Shown in pieces: positions 32,575 through 43,460 of a stretch of 44,039 bases of DNA. Origin of the DNA: Funneliformis mosseae. Its lineage: Eukaryota; Glomeromycota; Glomeromycetes; Glomerales; Glomeraceae. Numbering within the stretch: the stretch's first letter is position 1; each line of letters opens with the position of its first letter. The notes beneath the pieces are model-generated. The model saw only the letters and a program-made list of their open reading frames with translations. It did no database searches and had not been told where the DNA came from. The position numbers were made by a program, and so were the translations under genes. The DNA lies in assembly GCA_910592005.1 (NCBI GenBank), contig CAJVPP010000152.1, forward strand, positions 1 through 44,039. The letters run 5' to 3'.

Positions 32575-33350
32575 AAAGAAATATATGAAAGTAACTGCTC
32601 CAGATCTTATCAAAAATAATTATAATTCCTTTGTTTTGAATTTCATAGACAGTATTACAGATGTATTAAATAATAGATTTTTACATGATAAAAATTAGAA
32701 AAAATCTAACAAAAAACTAGCAAAAGTTACATTAGGTATACTTGATATTTTGTGAGTATTTCAATAATAAAAGTTTTAACAATCATATTTGCTATTTCTT
32801 AAAATTTCTATTTGAAATTATATTTAATATTATTCTTTATAGAAAAGATATTTTAAAAAATCCTACCTTCAGTCTAAAGCTGGTTAAATCACAAAGTGAA
32901 AGAACATATATGACTGATGTAATAGTTTTAATGATTTAAGCATTATTAAAAGATCTTCTAATTAGAAAATCTGATTATATTTTCACAGCTAAGCATCAAA
33001 GTATAGCCAGTAAAAATCGAAGAGAAGTTAAAAAATAATCAGATATTATATTCATCGCTAGTTGTAATAATAGGTCATATGAATTAATTTATAGTAAAAG
33101 TTTCTGTATTATTTATGACGAACAAAAAAGGAAAATTATAGGGTAAAAACTTGAAAAGAGATAAACAATGAAATATATTAGGCTCATAAAGAATGCAAGC
33201 CTGACAAAAATGATTTTGATATTATTGGGATCCAAATTGTCAGAACTGAGATGCATCTAAATATCCTTATTCAAGATATAAATGAGATATATTGTTTTTA
33301 TAATTTGTGTATAATTAAAATTCTGATACAGCTAACAGATGGGAATACGG
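32575..33350 (+). pseudogene. relic of a multicopy fungal family, possible PD-(D/E)XK-like fold
   Basis: Readable pieces in order: KEYMKVTAPDLIKNNYNSFV and LNFIDSITDVLNNRFLHDKN (about 32580-32695), NPTFSLKLVKSQSERTYMTD then VIVLM (about 32860-32935), ALLKDLLIRKSDYIFTAKHQ then SIASKNRREVKK, and SDIIFIASCNNRSYELIYSK (about 33040-33100). The D-(I/V)-(I/M)-F...ELIY-x-E-type arrangement resembles a nuclease core. The Glu expected after ELIY is replaced here, so activity would be lost even without the many stops. The frame 32742-32939 is partly out of phase with these pieces. The family resemblance is from memory of such proteins in Rhizophagus. Confidence 0.45.
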
Positions 33351-33714
33351 TATTTAAATTTATTAAAACTTTATTGACAATATAAATATGTGAAATGCAA
33401 TTCTTATATTTCACTTGCTTAAAATTAACATATACTTATAATTATAAAATATCTTGCACGTCAATATATTTCTTCTGTATTATGTATTTTTAACTAGTTC
33501 AAGTAGTAATATAGAAAATAGCTTTATAGTATCTTCTCTACCAAGATCATCATCACCACTAAAAATAAAAAAAAAATCTATAAAATTTCAAAAAAAATAA
33601 TCTAATTGTTATTTGTATTACTATTTCAATAAAGCGATCTATTTTTGAAATTTCATGAAATTCCATTTTTTTTTGCATAATGTATAAATATATATATAAT
33701 GCTATTTAATTAGG
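33351..33714. other. AT-rich spacer
   Basis: Nothing recognisable. Confidence 0.4.
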
Positions 33715-34255
33715 TATATTCTGACTTGCTAGCAAAATTACCAGCTTTCTTAATAAATGAGGTATAGATTTGTCTCACATCAGGGAAATGCAAATTATTA
33801 TCTGAGAAAGAGGCTAATAAAATTAATCCAATTGTAGAATTGTTTTTAAAACATGAAACTATTAGATACTAAAAGAGATTAATGTATCAGAGACGAATCC
33901 AAAATTAACTAAAATGTCAAACATCTTTATCTTTCAAAGAAATATTAACTATATATGTTACAGATAGTGAGTTTTAAACTGATAATATCACTTGGCTGAA
34001 CTAGACGTTAAAGTATAATCATAAAAAAGAGAATAATCACTGAGTTATAAATGAGCTTAAAGTATTATTTTAACACCTGTTCGATTATAATAGATGAACT
34101 TTTAAGAAATTTATGCATGACATAGAAAAGGAATATAAAGAGCAGGTTAATGCAAATAAGAAAACATGTTATGAAATCAAAGATCTGAAGATACAAGTGC
34201 TGAAGGCGAAAAAAGAGCTGGCATCTATGAAGTTGAATTTTTATTAAGAAATAGC
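33715..34255 (+). pseudogene. relic gene with C-terminal coiled coil
   Basis: Protein-like runs YSDLLAKLPAFLINEV, ICLTSGKCKLLSEKEANKIN then PIVELFLKHETIRY (about 33720-33870), and, after several stops, HDIEKEYKEQVNANKKTCYE then IKDLKIQVLKAKKELASMKL (about 34116-34245). The last stretch has strong heptad spacing. Stops occur mostly at likely Gln or Trp codons. Family unknown. The minus-strand frame over the same place (34065-34271) is a shadow. Confidence 0.45.
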
Positions 34256-34811
34256 ATATTTTAACTGACATGTATCCTGTGTGAATGCTCTCAAAGTACA
34301 GTTAAATCGAAAATAATAAATTTTTGCTTACATAATGTTTTATTAATAATCTTAATTATATTACACCAGTCATTAGCATATTGACGCACAATTCTGACTA
34401 GCTCATTCGTAATGCAGAACCTGTTAAATAGACAGACATGTGTGAGATTTTTTTATATTATCTTTGAATAGTCAAAGTAACTCTGCAATACATATATTGA
34501 ACTGACATTGTAATGATACCTTTTAATGAAATAAGAAATAATTTTCTCTTGCATTTTCTTTGAATCAGCATATATCAGGGAAGGTGAGACAAATATATTG
34601 CATAGCTTAAAAATAAAAATTTAAATAAATTTTTTATAAGTTACTAGCTATATGATTTTTATACTGAATAGGTTAGCAGTTGCTTTAAAGGGATATTTGT
34701 TTATTGTTTTGATTAAATGTATAGCAATTAATAAATTCAATATTTAAAAAAACCAAAATTTTCACCTTTGTGTATAAACATGTGATAGGCCTCACTTAAG
34801 AATTAACTCTT
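34256..34811. other. AT-rich DNA, probable decayed left part of the Tc1 element
   Basis: No inverse of the right end at 35908 is found here, so the left terminus of the downstream transposon is lost or too decayed to see. Confidence 0.4.
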
Positions 34812-35821
34812 ATGCAAAAGGGAGGCATAATAACAGCCAATAAATTGGGTCACATAAATTCAGAGATTGCAAAAGCTGTAGGATGTCATCGAACAACTGT
34901 TTCAAGATATCTTGCAGCTTATAAATCAGGTGAACCTTTCAAAAAATGATCAGGTCAACCATACTTAATCAATAATCAAGGAAGGCAAAGATTAAAGGCC
35001 GAAGTTCTCAAAAGCAAAGAATTGAGACGGAAAAATTTAGCAGATATTACCAAAATAATTTCTGCTAAAAACAATAAACCAATCTCCAAAAGAACTATTC
35101 GCTATGCACTTCATGAAAAAACTGTGTCTTCTTGTATTCCTCGAAAGAAACCTTTAATTTCAGCAATTAACAAGACTAAAAGGCTTGTATAGGCAATGGA
35201 AAGAAAAGATTAAACCATTGAAGACTGGAAAAAAATAGTCTGGACAGACAAGTCCACTTTTTCTCAATTTCACAAATCTGAATGGGGACGAATGTGACGA
35301 GAATCAGGAGAGAAATCTCATGAAGATTGTATTGCATTGACTGCAAAACATTCTTCTCAAAGGATGTTTTGGGCATGTTTTTCTTTTTTAAAGTTGGGAC
35401 CCATTATACCACTTAAAGGTTCAATTACTGGAGAAGTTTATAAAGGTGTTTTTGCCACTTATGCAGTTCTAATGCTCAAGGAATTTTTCCAAAAAACAAA
35501 AAAAAATTTATTTTTCAGGAAGACAATGCGCCAGTTCACACTTTGAAGGTTGCACAAGAGCTTTTACTTTTTTAAAAGATAGATTTACTTCTATGGCTTG
35601 CTCAAAGTCCTGATCTTAACCCAATTGAGAATATGTGATCTATAGTTGAGGTAGAAATTTGAAAATGCAATCCTCAACCTTCAAGCATTCCTGAACTTGA
35701 AAAAGTGATAAAAGAAGTGTAGAATGTGATATCACAAAAAGAGTACTGAAACTTAGTGCAATCAATGTCAAATAGAATTCAAGCTATAATTAACGCCAAT
35801 GGAGGATATACTAAATATTAA
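34812..35821 (+). pseudogene. Tc1/mariner transposase, degraded
   Basis: A cut-and-paste DDE transposase. ATG at 34812; helix-turn-helix with HINSEIAKAVGCHRTTVSRY; linker SGQPYLINNQGRQRL; second HTH-like part KPISKRTIRYALHE. The catalytic triad region is still readable: WTDKSTFSQFH (first Asp), QEDNAPVHTLK (second Asp), SPDLNPIENM (Glu in the PIEN box), then SMSNRIQAIINANGGYTKY at the C-terminus, TAA 35819-35821. Length (about 336 codons) is normal. It carries stops at expected Trp or Arg codons (for example ENM-stop, RM-stop-RESG) and one frame change near 35500, inside an A run. Surrounding ends are incomplete. Confidence 0.88.
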
Positions 35822-35907
35822 TGTCAGTTTTCAAAAAATAAAAAAAAAAATTGTATGTTTCTGTAAAAAATAAAAAATTATTGAAAAAATAAAAGCATGC
35901 AATACTT

Positions 35908-35931
35908 TTTATCCCCCCTCCCCTCGGTATA
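35908..35931. repeat. likely right terminus of the Tc1 element
   Basis: ACTTTTTATCCCCCCTCCCC followed by TCGGTA: an unusual C-rich run in this DNA, 90 bp after the transposase stop. It resembles the inverted terminal sequence of Tc1-like elements that end TACCGAGGGG. The matching left end is not found. Confidence 0.5.
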
Positions 35932-36474
35932 ATAATATTATTATTATAGATTGACCTTTATATTTCAGCAAAATTTAGCCAGTAATTAATCCATTTATTT
36001 ATATAAAATATGCTATTAAATATATAAAGAAAATATCTGTTTATATTAAAATTTTTGATTCATAATTAAGCTTTTTTAATCTATTAATAAAGCTTTATCT
36101 ATTTTTAAAGTAAAATTAAAAAGAATAAAATGGATTAATAATTTTAAAATTTAAAATAAAAAATATAATTAATTTATATTATTTTGTAATTATTATTAAA
36201 AAATATATAGTATATTAGTTTTATCTATAATTCAAAACATAAATAAAAACTATTGAAAATAACTATATTCATATAACTTAAGTAAAAAATACATTAGTAA
36301 AAGCAAAAAAAGCGAAAAATAAATCAAACTTTTCCTTTATCTTTCAATGTTCCATGTTGTCACTTAATTTAAGAGATATAAAACTAGATTCTTTTTTATA
36401 TTAAAGCTTATTTTTTATTTTAGTATTCTAAATGAATAATCATAAATTTTCTGTATTAATAATTTTATATGAAT
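35932..36474. other. AT-rich intergenic DNA
   Basis: No readable frame and no repeat I can delimit. Confidence 0.5.
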
Positions 36475-36639
36475 CATATGGGAGTGTTTCTAGGAAAATC
36501 AGGTTCTGAGAAATTTTTGACTAAAATTAAGAGCTTAATACATTTTAACCTAATAACATCAAAAACTAAAATGCAATAAAAATCTCAATTTTGCTAAAAA
36601 ATTCCTAGAACCTGATTTTCCTAGCAATCAACCTATATA
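36475..36639 (+). mobile_element. 165-bp MITE family, copy B
   Basis: Begins near CATATGGGAGTGTTTCTAGG and ends CTAGCAATCAACCTATATAG, with AAAATCAGGTTCTG and CAGAACC-type inner arms inverted. Near-identical over its length to copy C and, inverted, to copy A. Confidence 0.85.
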
Positions 36640-37399
36640 GTATATGCTATTAATATTTTTAGGCAATTAATATAAATAGAATATATTAATTTTATATTAT
36701 AATTAAAATATTTTCTTATAAAGTGATTAGTATTATAAGTTTTCTTTTAGATTTTTTTATTTTTTAAAGGAGAAAATCTTTTCTATTAATATCTTTTGTG
36801 ATAAAATCAGATTATTTTTTTATCTGCATTAATTAATTTTTTTTTCAAATAATTTATCTTTTAAATTTTCTTTTTTCTTAGAAAATAAATTAATATTTTT
36901 AGTAGTTAAATCTGCATTTTTTTTTATTTTTATTTCAGATTTAAAAAAAGTTATTTTTAATAAACCTTTTTTTAATACTTTACTTTTACTTGGAAAATTT
37001 ACATATTTCTAATTTTATAATAATTTTAGTCTTAGATTTAACAAATAATATCCTTTTAAATAATTTAAAACTTGAAATTATTTATTTTCTAAATATAACT
37101 ATATTTTCTTTTTAAGTTAACATAGACAATTTAAGAGATTTTTTATTATTATCTTGATTTGATTTAAATCTTTATTTAAAATTTTACATTTATTTGCAAT
37201 CTAATTACTAAAATTTATAATAATTTTATTCAGGAAAATTTTTTTTTATTTTGATCTAAAATTTGCTAAAATTTGATTTTTAACTTAAATAATAAATAGA
37301 TAAAAAAAATATATTTTATCTATAAAATTACATGGTAAAATTATATATTAAATCTAAAAAATATGTATTATACTTATTAAATATATTAAAAAAAATAAA
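36640..37399. other. AT-rich intergenic DNA
   Basis: Long A/T tracts; no gene or clear repeat. Confidence 0.5.
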
Positions 37400-37498
37400 A
37401 ATAGATTATATTCTCAGTTTTCAAATGTTTATTTTAATTTATAATATATATATATTATAAATTAAAATAAATATTTAAAACTAAGAAAATAATCTATT
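37400..37498. repeat. large near-perfect palindrome
   Basis: Arms of about 48 bp (ATAGATTATATTCTCAGTTT on the left, AAACTAAGAAAATAATCTAT on the right) meet around 37449 at a run of TA. Only about five mismatches. The region could form a long hairpin or cruciform. Confidence 0.75.
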
Positions 37499-37984
37499 TA
37501 ATATAAACTATAATATCTGCTGTAAACTATAATATTCTATTGTTATTATCTTTGATATTCTAATTATCTTTAAATTTTATTTTATTTTTTATTTTTATAT
37601 TTATTTTAGTATAATTTTTAATATAATAGTCTACATTATTGTGAATTACTCTCTTTAGATTATTGTTCTAAATAAACTATATTGTACTAATTAAATTATA
37701 TTGTATTAATTAAAGATGATCTTCATAATTATTTTCAAATTTCAATTGAATTGCAACTTAATTGCACCATAAAAAATTTAATTGCATCACAAGTTGCAAC
37801 TTAATTGTGCTATTTTTTTAATTGTGGTGATTATCTTTAGTATTAATTGTAATATCTTAATTGTTTTAATTTATTTTTCACTTTGTGATAATTTAGCTGA
37901 CATTATAATATAATTCTAACTATATATTTTAAAGAAATTTAGCTTAGTATTATAATATTATTATAACAGTATTATAGAGTAGAT
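37499..37984. other. AT-rich DNA with a small inverted motif
   Basis: TTGCAACTTAATTG occurs near 37750 and again near 37793 with CATCACAAG before the second. The motif resembles the TTGCAACA repeat at 40018-40125. Confidence 0.4.
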
Positions 37985-38128
37985 AAAAACTGATAGAGAA
38001 TTAGAGTGATTCTATTAATTTACTAATTTTAGATCACTTTTATGCTGACTTTAATGCTAAATTATTATATTTAAAATTTGTTATTTAGTAAATTTAATAG
38101 AATCACCTTCTATTATTTACTCTTATCA
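37985..38128. mobile_element. MITE-like element, about 145 bp
   Basis: TGATAGAGAATTAGAGTGAT and TCTATTAATTTACTA on the left are matched by inverse sequence on the right (TAGTAAATTTAATAGAATCA, then CTCTTATCA near 38119). Arms of about 40 bp enclose a short non-coding centre. Confidence 0.6.
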
Positions 38129-39072
38129 AAAAATATTTATATTATATGCTTTGATTTTCAATTCTTTTTAAACTTTTATTCTAAAAACTTTAAATATTTT
38201 AAATTAGTTTATCAGCTTTATTAATACTATAACATTATCATCAAATACTAAATTATAATATATTGCAATTAAAAAGATTAATTTAGTTATAAAAGCATAG
38301 TTGAAAATCAATAAATGATAGAGATTATTACAAATAACTTAATAAAAATTATATTATTATCTAAAATAAATAAAAAATAAAAATATATCAATATAGCTAA
38401 TAAAGTTAAAACATCATGTTAAAGTTCAATCAAAACTAGCAGTAAAAAAAAAATTGTTAAAAGAAGATATTATAGAAATATAATATTTTAAAAAGATCAT
38501 CTACAGTTATAAAAGATTCAGATCTATAAGATAAAATCTATAATAATATTAAGTTTGAAATTACTATGTTAAACAAAAAATAAGTAATTATAAAAGTTAA
38601 AATTGTAAAATATTTACATGAAATTCTAAAAAAAAAAATACTTATATATCTCATTAATACTTATTAGCTTACTTTTTATCTTAAAATTAGCATACCTTTA
38701 TTATATATCATTATTATCATATAGCAAAGGTTAGTTTTATTTTTATGTTAAAAATAAAATAAAATCTTATATTGATAATATATCAAAGTTATAAAAATAT
38801 TTGCTAAAGTATATGTTAATAAATTAATTATTATCTCTTAAAATAATAAGAAAAAGATTAAATTAAGCATTTTTGCAATTAGTTATATATTAAAATAATC
38901 TAGTTAATTAATAAATCAGTAATTATCAAAGATCATAATTTTCAATTGATTCAAAAATAAAACTTATACCTTCTATTATCTAGTTATTAATCTAGTTAAT
39001 TTAAGTAATACTCTTTATATTAGTTAGCTTTTTATATTTATTAACTAAAATATTTTATTAAAATATTAAAGA
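38129..39072. other. AT-rich intergenic DNA
   Basis: Scraps around 38400-38620 on the plus strand look faintly coding (AAATCTAT, AAGTTTGAAATTACTATG) but carry a stop every few codons. Nothing can be named. Confidence 0.4.
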
Positions 39073-39239
39073 CCATATAGGAGAGTTTCTAGAAAAATCA
39101 GGTTCTGAGAAATTTTTCATTTAAATTAAAAGCTTAATACATTTTAATCTAATAACATCAAAAACTAAAATGCAATAAAAATCTCAATTTTATTAAAAAA
39201 TTTCTAGAACCTGATTTTTCTAGCAATCAACCTATATAG
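39073..39239 (+). mobile_element. 165-bp MITE family, copy C
   Basis: Begins near CCATATAGGAGAGTTTCTAG and ends CTAGCAATCAACCTATATAG. Same orientation as copy B. More diverged on its left arm (C to T and G to A changes). Confidence 0.85.
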
Positions 39240-40312
39240 CAGATTTAAAAAATATTGTTTTGATTAAAACATTTTTTATTATCTTAAGAAAAAAAGTAAA
39301 GTTAGATTTATTTGATTTTTTTTATTAATGATAAACTCAATGAAAATCTAAAATACATGAAAAATATTATTAAATATATTCATCTTTTCTATATTTTTAA
39401 CCTAGACTACTTGATAGTTTATATTCATATTTTAAGTCAAAATACATATAATTAATTGAATGCAGTATAGCTTTTTTATCTATAAAACTTGTTAAATTAC
39501 TCTATCTGTAAGGTAATTTAAATCATATTTAAATTAATAAAATATTAAATATTTAAAAAAAATTACATAATATATAAAAATGTGATGATATACATAAAAA
39601 ATAAGTGATAATAAAATATGTTAATCAGAAGAGATATTATTTAATGATCTGAAGTTTTTAATATTGTAGGAATAAATAAAGAATTATATATAGATTTATC
39701 ACTATTTACTAGATATAAAAAAAACAAAAATAATGAATATTATAATTAATATAAAATCCTGAATACTATTATCTTTTTGAATGAGAATAATAAAATTTTT
39801 TTCTTCAAATATAAAAGAAAAAGATAGTTACTTTATTAATCTAATTCATATTCTTCAATATTATAATAAATTAAAATTTTAGAGTACAATAGTTATTATT
39901 TTTTAATTATATGAGAAATACATCAGTATTTATATTATAGTATATGTAATAAATATTTTTTGATTCTCAAGTTCATAAGTAACCATAAATGTAATGTATA
40001 AAGATAGTACTTCAATTAGTTGTAACAGGTGATAAATAAGCATCACAATGTTGCAATAAATTGCAACATTATTAAAATTTAAGTTGCAACAAATGATAAA
40101 TAAGTGTCACAATATTGCAATATTATCTTTAATAATATACATTTTAAATATTATAATAAGAAATTAAAAGCTTTAAGAATAAACTAATGAGACAAAAATG
40201 AGTTATATACTTATTTTATTCAATCTAATTTTAATGTTACTGAAGATATACTGTAAACAGTTGACTAAAATATCCAGATATAATACAAATTTGGGAATTT
40301 TAGAGGGTATTA
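39240..40312. other. AT-rich DNA with a two-unit repeat
   Basis: No gene seen. At 40018-40125 two units of about 62 bp share GTTGnAACAnnTGATAAATAAG then nnnTCACAAT and TTGCAA. Inverted TTGCAA motifs make parts palindromic. Confidence 0.45.
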
Positions 40313-41826
40313 CAGTCAACTCTTAATATAACAAACTCTTAATATAATGAATTTTTTGAATAAATACAGAGGATTATCAAAAGTTTCTAAATGATTTTTT
40401 ATGCAATATAAAATGTTAAATTTTTAAAACTCAATAAAAAATCATTATTATAACTTTATTTTATAGGTACTAAAGGCTACATTTTATACTATTAAACTAG
40501 TATTTAATTAGATCACCTTCTGCTACAATTACTGCTTAAATTTGTGCTGACATATTATTGACTAAATTTTCAATTACACATTTTAGAATTAATTTTCATG
40601 CATTTTTAACATTCCTTTCAAGATCAGCAAGGTTAGTTGATTTTTTCTTTTTATTTCTAATTTTTTTTTACCTCTACTTATAAATTTTAATCAGGTTAAG
40701 ATTTGAACTTTAAACAGACCAAAAAAGAACATATAAGTTTTTTTGCACGAAATGATGATACAACTTTCGATTTGTGAAGTTTGGCATTATCTTTTTGAAA
40801 TAAACTATTGTTTTTTAGAAATATATGTTTCATTATAGGTAAAATATATAAATGCAGTATTTTAACATGTATAATTCTGGTTATTAATCTATGAAGTGGT
40901 ATAATCAGTCACATTCCTTGCTTTGAAAAATAATCTTAAAACATGCGACTTAAACTATACTTGACTGTAACTGAAATATAAGAGAATAATCATTTGTCTT
41001 GTAATTTTCTCTATATTCTGCTAGTTTAACTTTATTAAAATTGAGTAATAGTCAATTTATCATTTTAAAAGACCTTTGTCTAATTATTCTTTATCCATCT
41101 TTCATGTTCTAAGCATTATACAAATCATGCTTCTTTATTTGCTGATAAAATAAAAGACTTTTATTTTGTTATACAACTTTTTAGCCTAAATAAGTGAAAA
41201 ATATGATAAATAGTTATTTCTAAAACATCTTAGTTTATTTTTTTCTTCTAAAGTTCTTTTATTCTAGAAGTACACAATTATTAATTTTGTGTTTTTTTAT
41301 TTGTCATTAAACGTTTAAAATGATTATGTTATGTGACATTAATTAGATATAATTATCCAAAGTGAGCTTGAAGTCAGTAGAATCAATTTCAGCATGCTTT
41401 TTCAATGTTTCATATACTGTTGTTTTACCATATCTAATAGTATCTGCAATTTTACTATATGAATTACCATTTTTGCAATAATAAAATATTATACTATGTT
41501 GCTCTGCAGTTAATTTATTATTTTTTCCTATTTTACAGTTGTAGCCATAAGTTACAAAAAATAAAGTGAAAAGGGCAAATTAAAATTAGAAATATTATTT
41601 AAAACAAAATAAACAAAAAATAACCATAAATATATATAAACATTACCATTTTTATATAACAATCGCATTTTAAAAATAGCATTAAAAAACTTTTGATAAC
41701 CCTTTGTATAATAAAAATACTCTTATTATAGCAAATTAGCCAATCAAATTTCTTAAAATCTTCACTATAGTCTTATAATGAAGTTGAAGTCTAAGATATA
41801 GAATTTGTTATAATAAGAGTTGATTG
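40313..41826 (-). mobile_element. Tc1/mariner element with decayed transposase (minus strand)
   Basis: Ends CAGTCAACTCTTAATATAAC at 40313 and, inverted, CAATCAACTCTTATTATAAC at 41826. Both are flanked by TA (40311-40312 and 41827-41828). Reading from the right, the transposase relic shows a helix-turn-helix (GKNNKLTAEQHSIIFYYCKN, GNSYSKIADTIRYGKTTVYE, TLKKHAE; about 41530-41390). Much later come KLHKSKVVSSF, a decayed PD-x-N...VEVKK box near 40690, and NLADLERNVKNAW-, IENLVNNMSAQ- and AVIVAEGDLIKY-type C-terminal pieces (about 40640-40490). The order is typical of Tc1-like transposases. Many stops and at least one deletion around the third catalytic residue. Full-length element, now dead. Confidence 0.8.
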
Positions 41827-41828
41827 TA

Positions 41829-42109
41829 TACTATAGGAAATACTTTGATTTAAAAGGAAGATATAACCTTAAAAATTTTTAATGATTAATAATATTGAAT
41901 AATTAATTAAATTGGTTTTTTTGATGAACAGATATCTGCTAATTCAGGAGATAGTGCAGATTTATATATATTTTTTTAATATGATCATTAATTCTTTCAG
42001 CTTGTATAAATTTAAACACATTTTAAATAAAAAAAAATCATTTTTTGCTCACTTATCTTAACTCTTTTAGTATAATAATTAATAATATAGTTATTTATTA
42101 AGGTAAAAT
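41829..42109. other. AT-rich spacer, possibly 5' region of the pogo/Tigger relic
   Basis: No frame or clear terminus. Confidence 0.35.
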
Positions 42110-43340
42110 AAAAGAGCACAAGTAACAGAAAAAAGTAAAAAGTAATAGTATGCTCATGAAAAGTTACTTATATTAAAATATGTTGAATAATGTGGTAGTA
42201 AACGTTAAGTAGTAAGAAGATTTAATATAGAACTAAATAAATTTATTATTAGATAAACCAAAAATCTCAACTTGAAAATATAGTATTACATATACAAAAA
42301 CTTTATAAGAATAAAGATGCTGTACTTTTAGAATTTGAAAAATTCTTTTTGAATAGATATTAGATTTGCATAAGAATACAAAAGCTATTATCAAAATATA
42401 GTAATTAGAAAAGTAAAATTAATTGCTAAGGAAAAAATGAATAGATATATATTTAATTATTATAACTATTATACAATTTAAATTTTCAGAAGCATAATTA
42501 GAAGAATTTATAAAAAAATATAACCTTTCAATAAGAGAAAAACATATATTATGCAATATTTTTCTAAAAATCTTATAGAAAAATAATAGAATTTCTTAAG
42601 TTTTATTTTATATAGAAGAATTTAGCATGATTATTCTTTAAAATATATTAGCAATATAGATAAAATATCTGTTACATTTTATCTACCATATTCAACTACT
42701 TTGGATTATTATAATACTTTAACTATTAATATAAGAACTACTAGTTATGAAAAAACAAATTTTATTATTATATTAGCATGTATAGCTGATGGTAAAAAAC
42801 TATTAGCAGTTTGTATTTTCAAGCTTAAAAATATACTAAGAGAAATTTTTCCTTAAGAAATTCATATATGTATAAATGAAAAAGGATAATGTAATGAATA
42901 AGAAATGCTTTAATAGATTGAGAATATATGAACTTAAAGAAATGCACTTATCAATTCAAAGTCTTTATTAATTTTAGATTCTTTTGTAAATATCTTGTCA
43001 ATTCAGTAAAAAATAGATTTAATGAAAAACAAATAAATATTACAATTATTTCTGGTAGTCTTACAAGTAAATTACAACCTTTAGATATAGCTATTAATAA
43101 AAATTTTCAAGCAAATTTGTGTTAGTATTACAATAAATGGATAAATTCTGAAGTTTATAATTAATACCTGCTGAAAGAATTAAATGACCTTCTTATATTA
43201 TTATAGCTAAATAAGTAAGAAAAATTATAAAGCAATATAGATATTTCTATAATTCAAAGATTATTTAAATGCTGTGAAATTTCTACTGTTAGAGATGAAA
43301 ATAAGGATAATTTAATGTTTGATTATAATAATTTAATTAA
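42110..43340 (+). pseudogene. pogo/Tigger-type DDE transposase, heavily degraded
   Basis: A CENP-B-like helix-turn-helix region is recognisable (EEFIKKYNLSIREKHIL near 42500-42560). The DDE domain follows: SNIDKISVTFYLPYSTTLDY (first Asp), KTNFIIILACIADGKKLLAV, CIFKLKNILREIFP, LLILDSF (second Asp, near 42965), FNEKQINITIISGSLTSKLQ then PLDIAINKNFQANL (third Asp region, 43018-43122). The frame 42928-43125 is one clean piece of it. Frequent taa/tag stops and frame changes. Terminal repeats are not identified. It could have been the autonomous partner type for CAGT-ended MITEs such as that at 9201, but the ends cannot be compared. Confidence 0.8.
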
Positions 43341-43460
43341 TACAAAAAAAATAAAAAAAGTGAACAGAATAAAATTTGCAATATTAATGATTTTGATAAA
43401 GGTCATGATAGTGATTATAAAAAACTGATAATAAAAGTGATAGTAATAATGAAAAAAGTA

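Noticed and set aside
35176..35376. 66-codon minus-strand frame
   Set aside because: Antisense of the Tc1 transposase relic.
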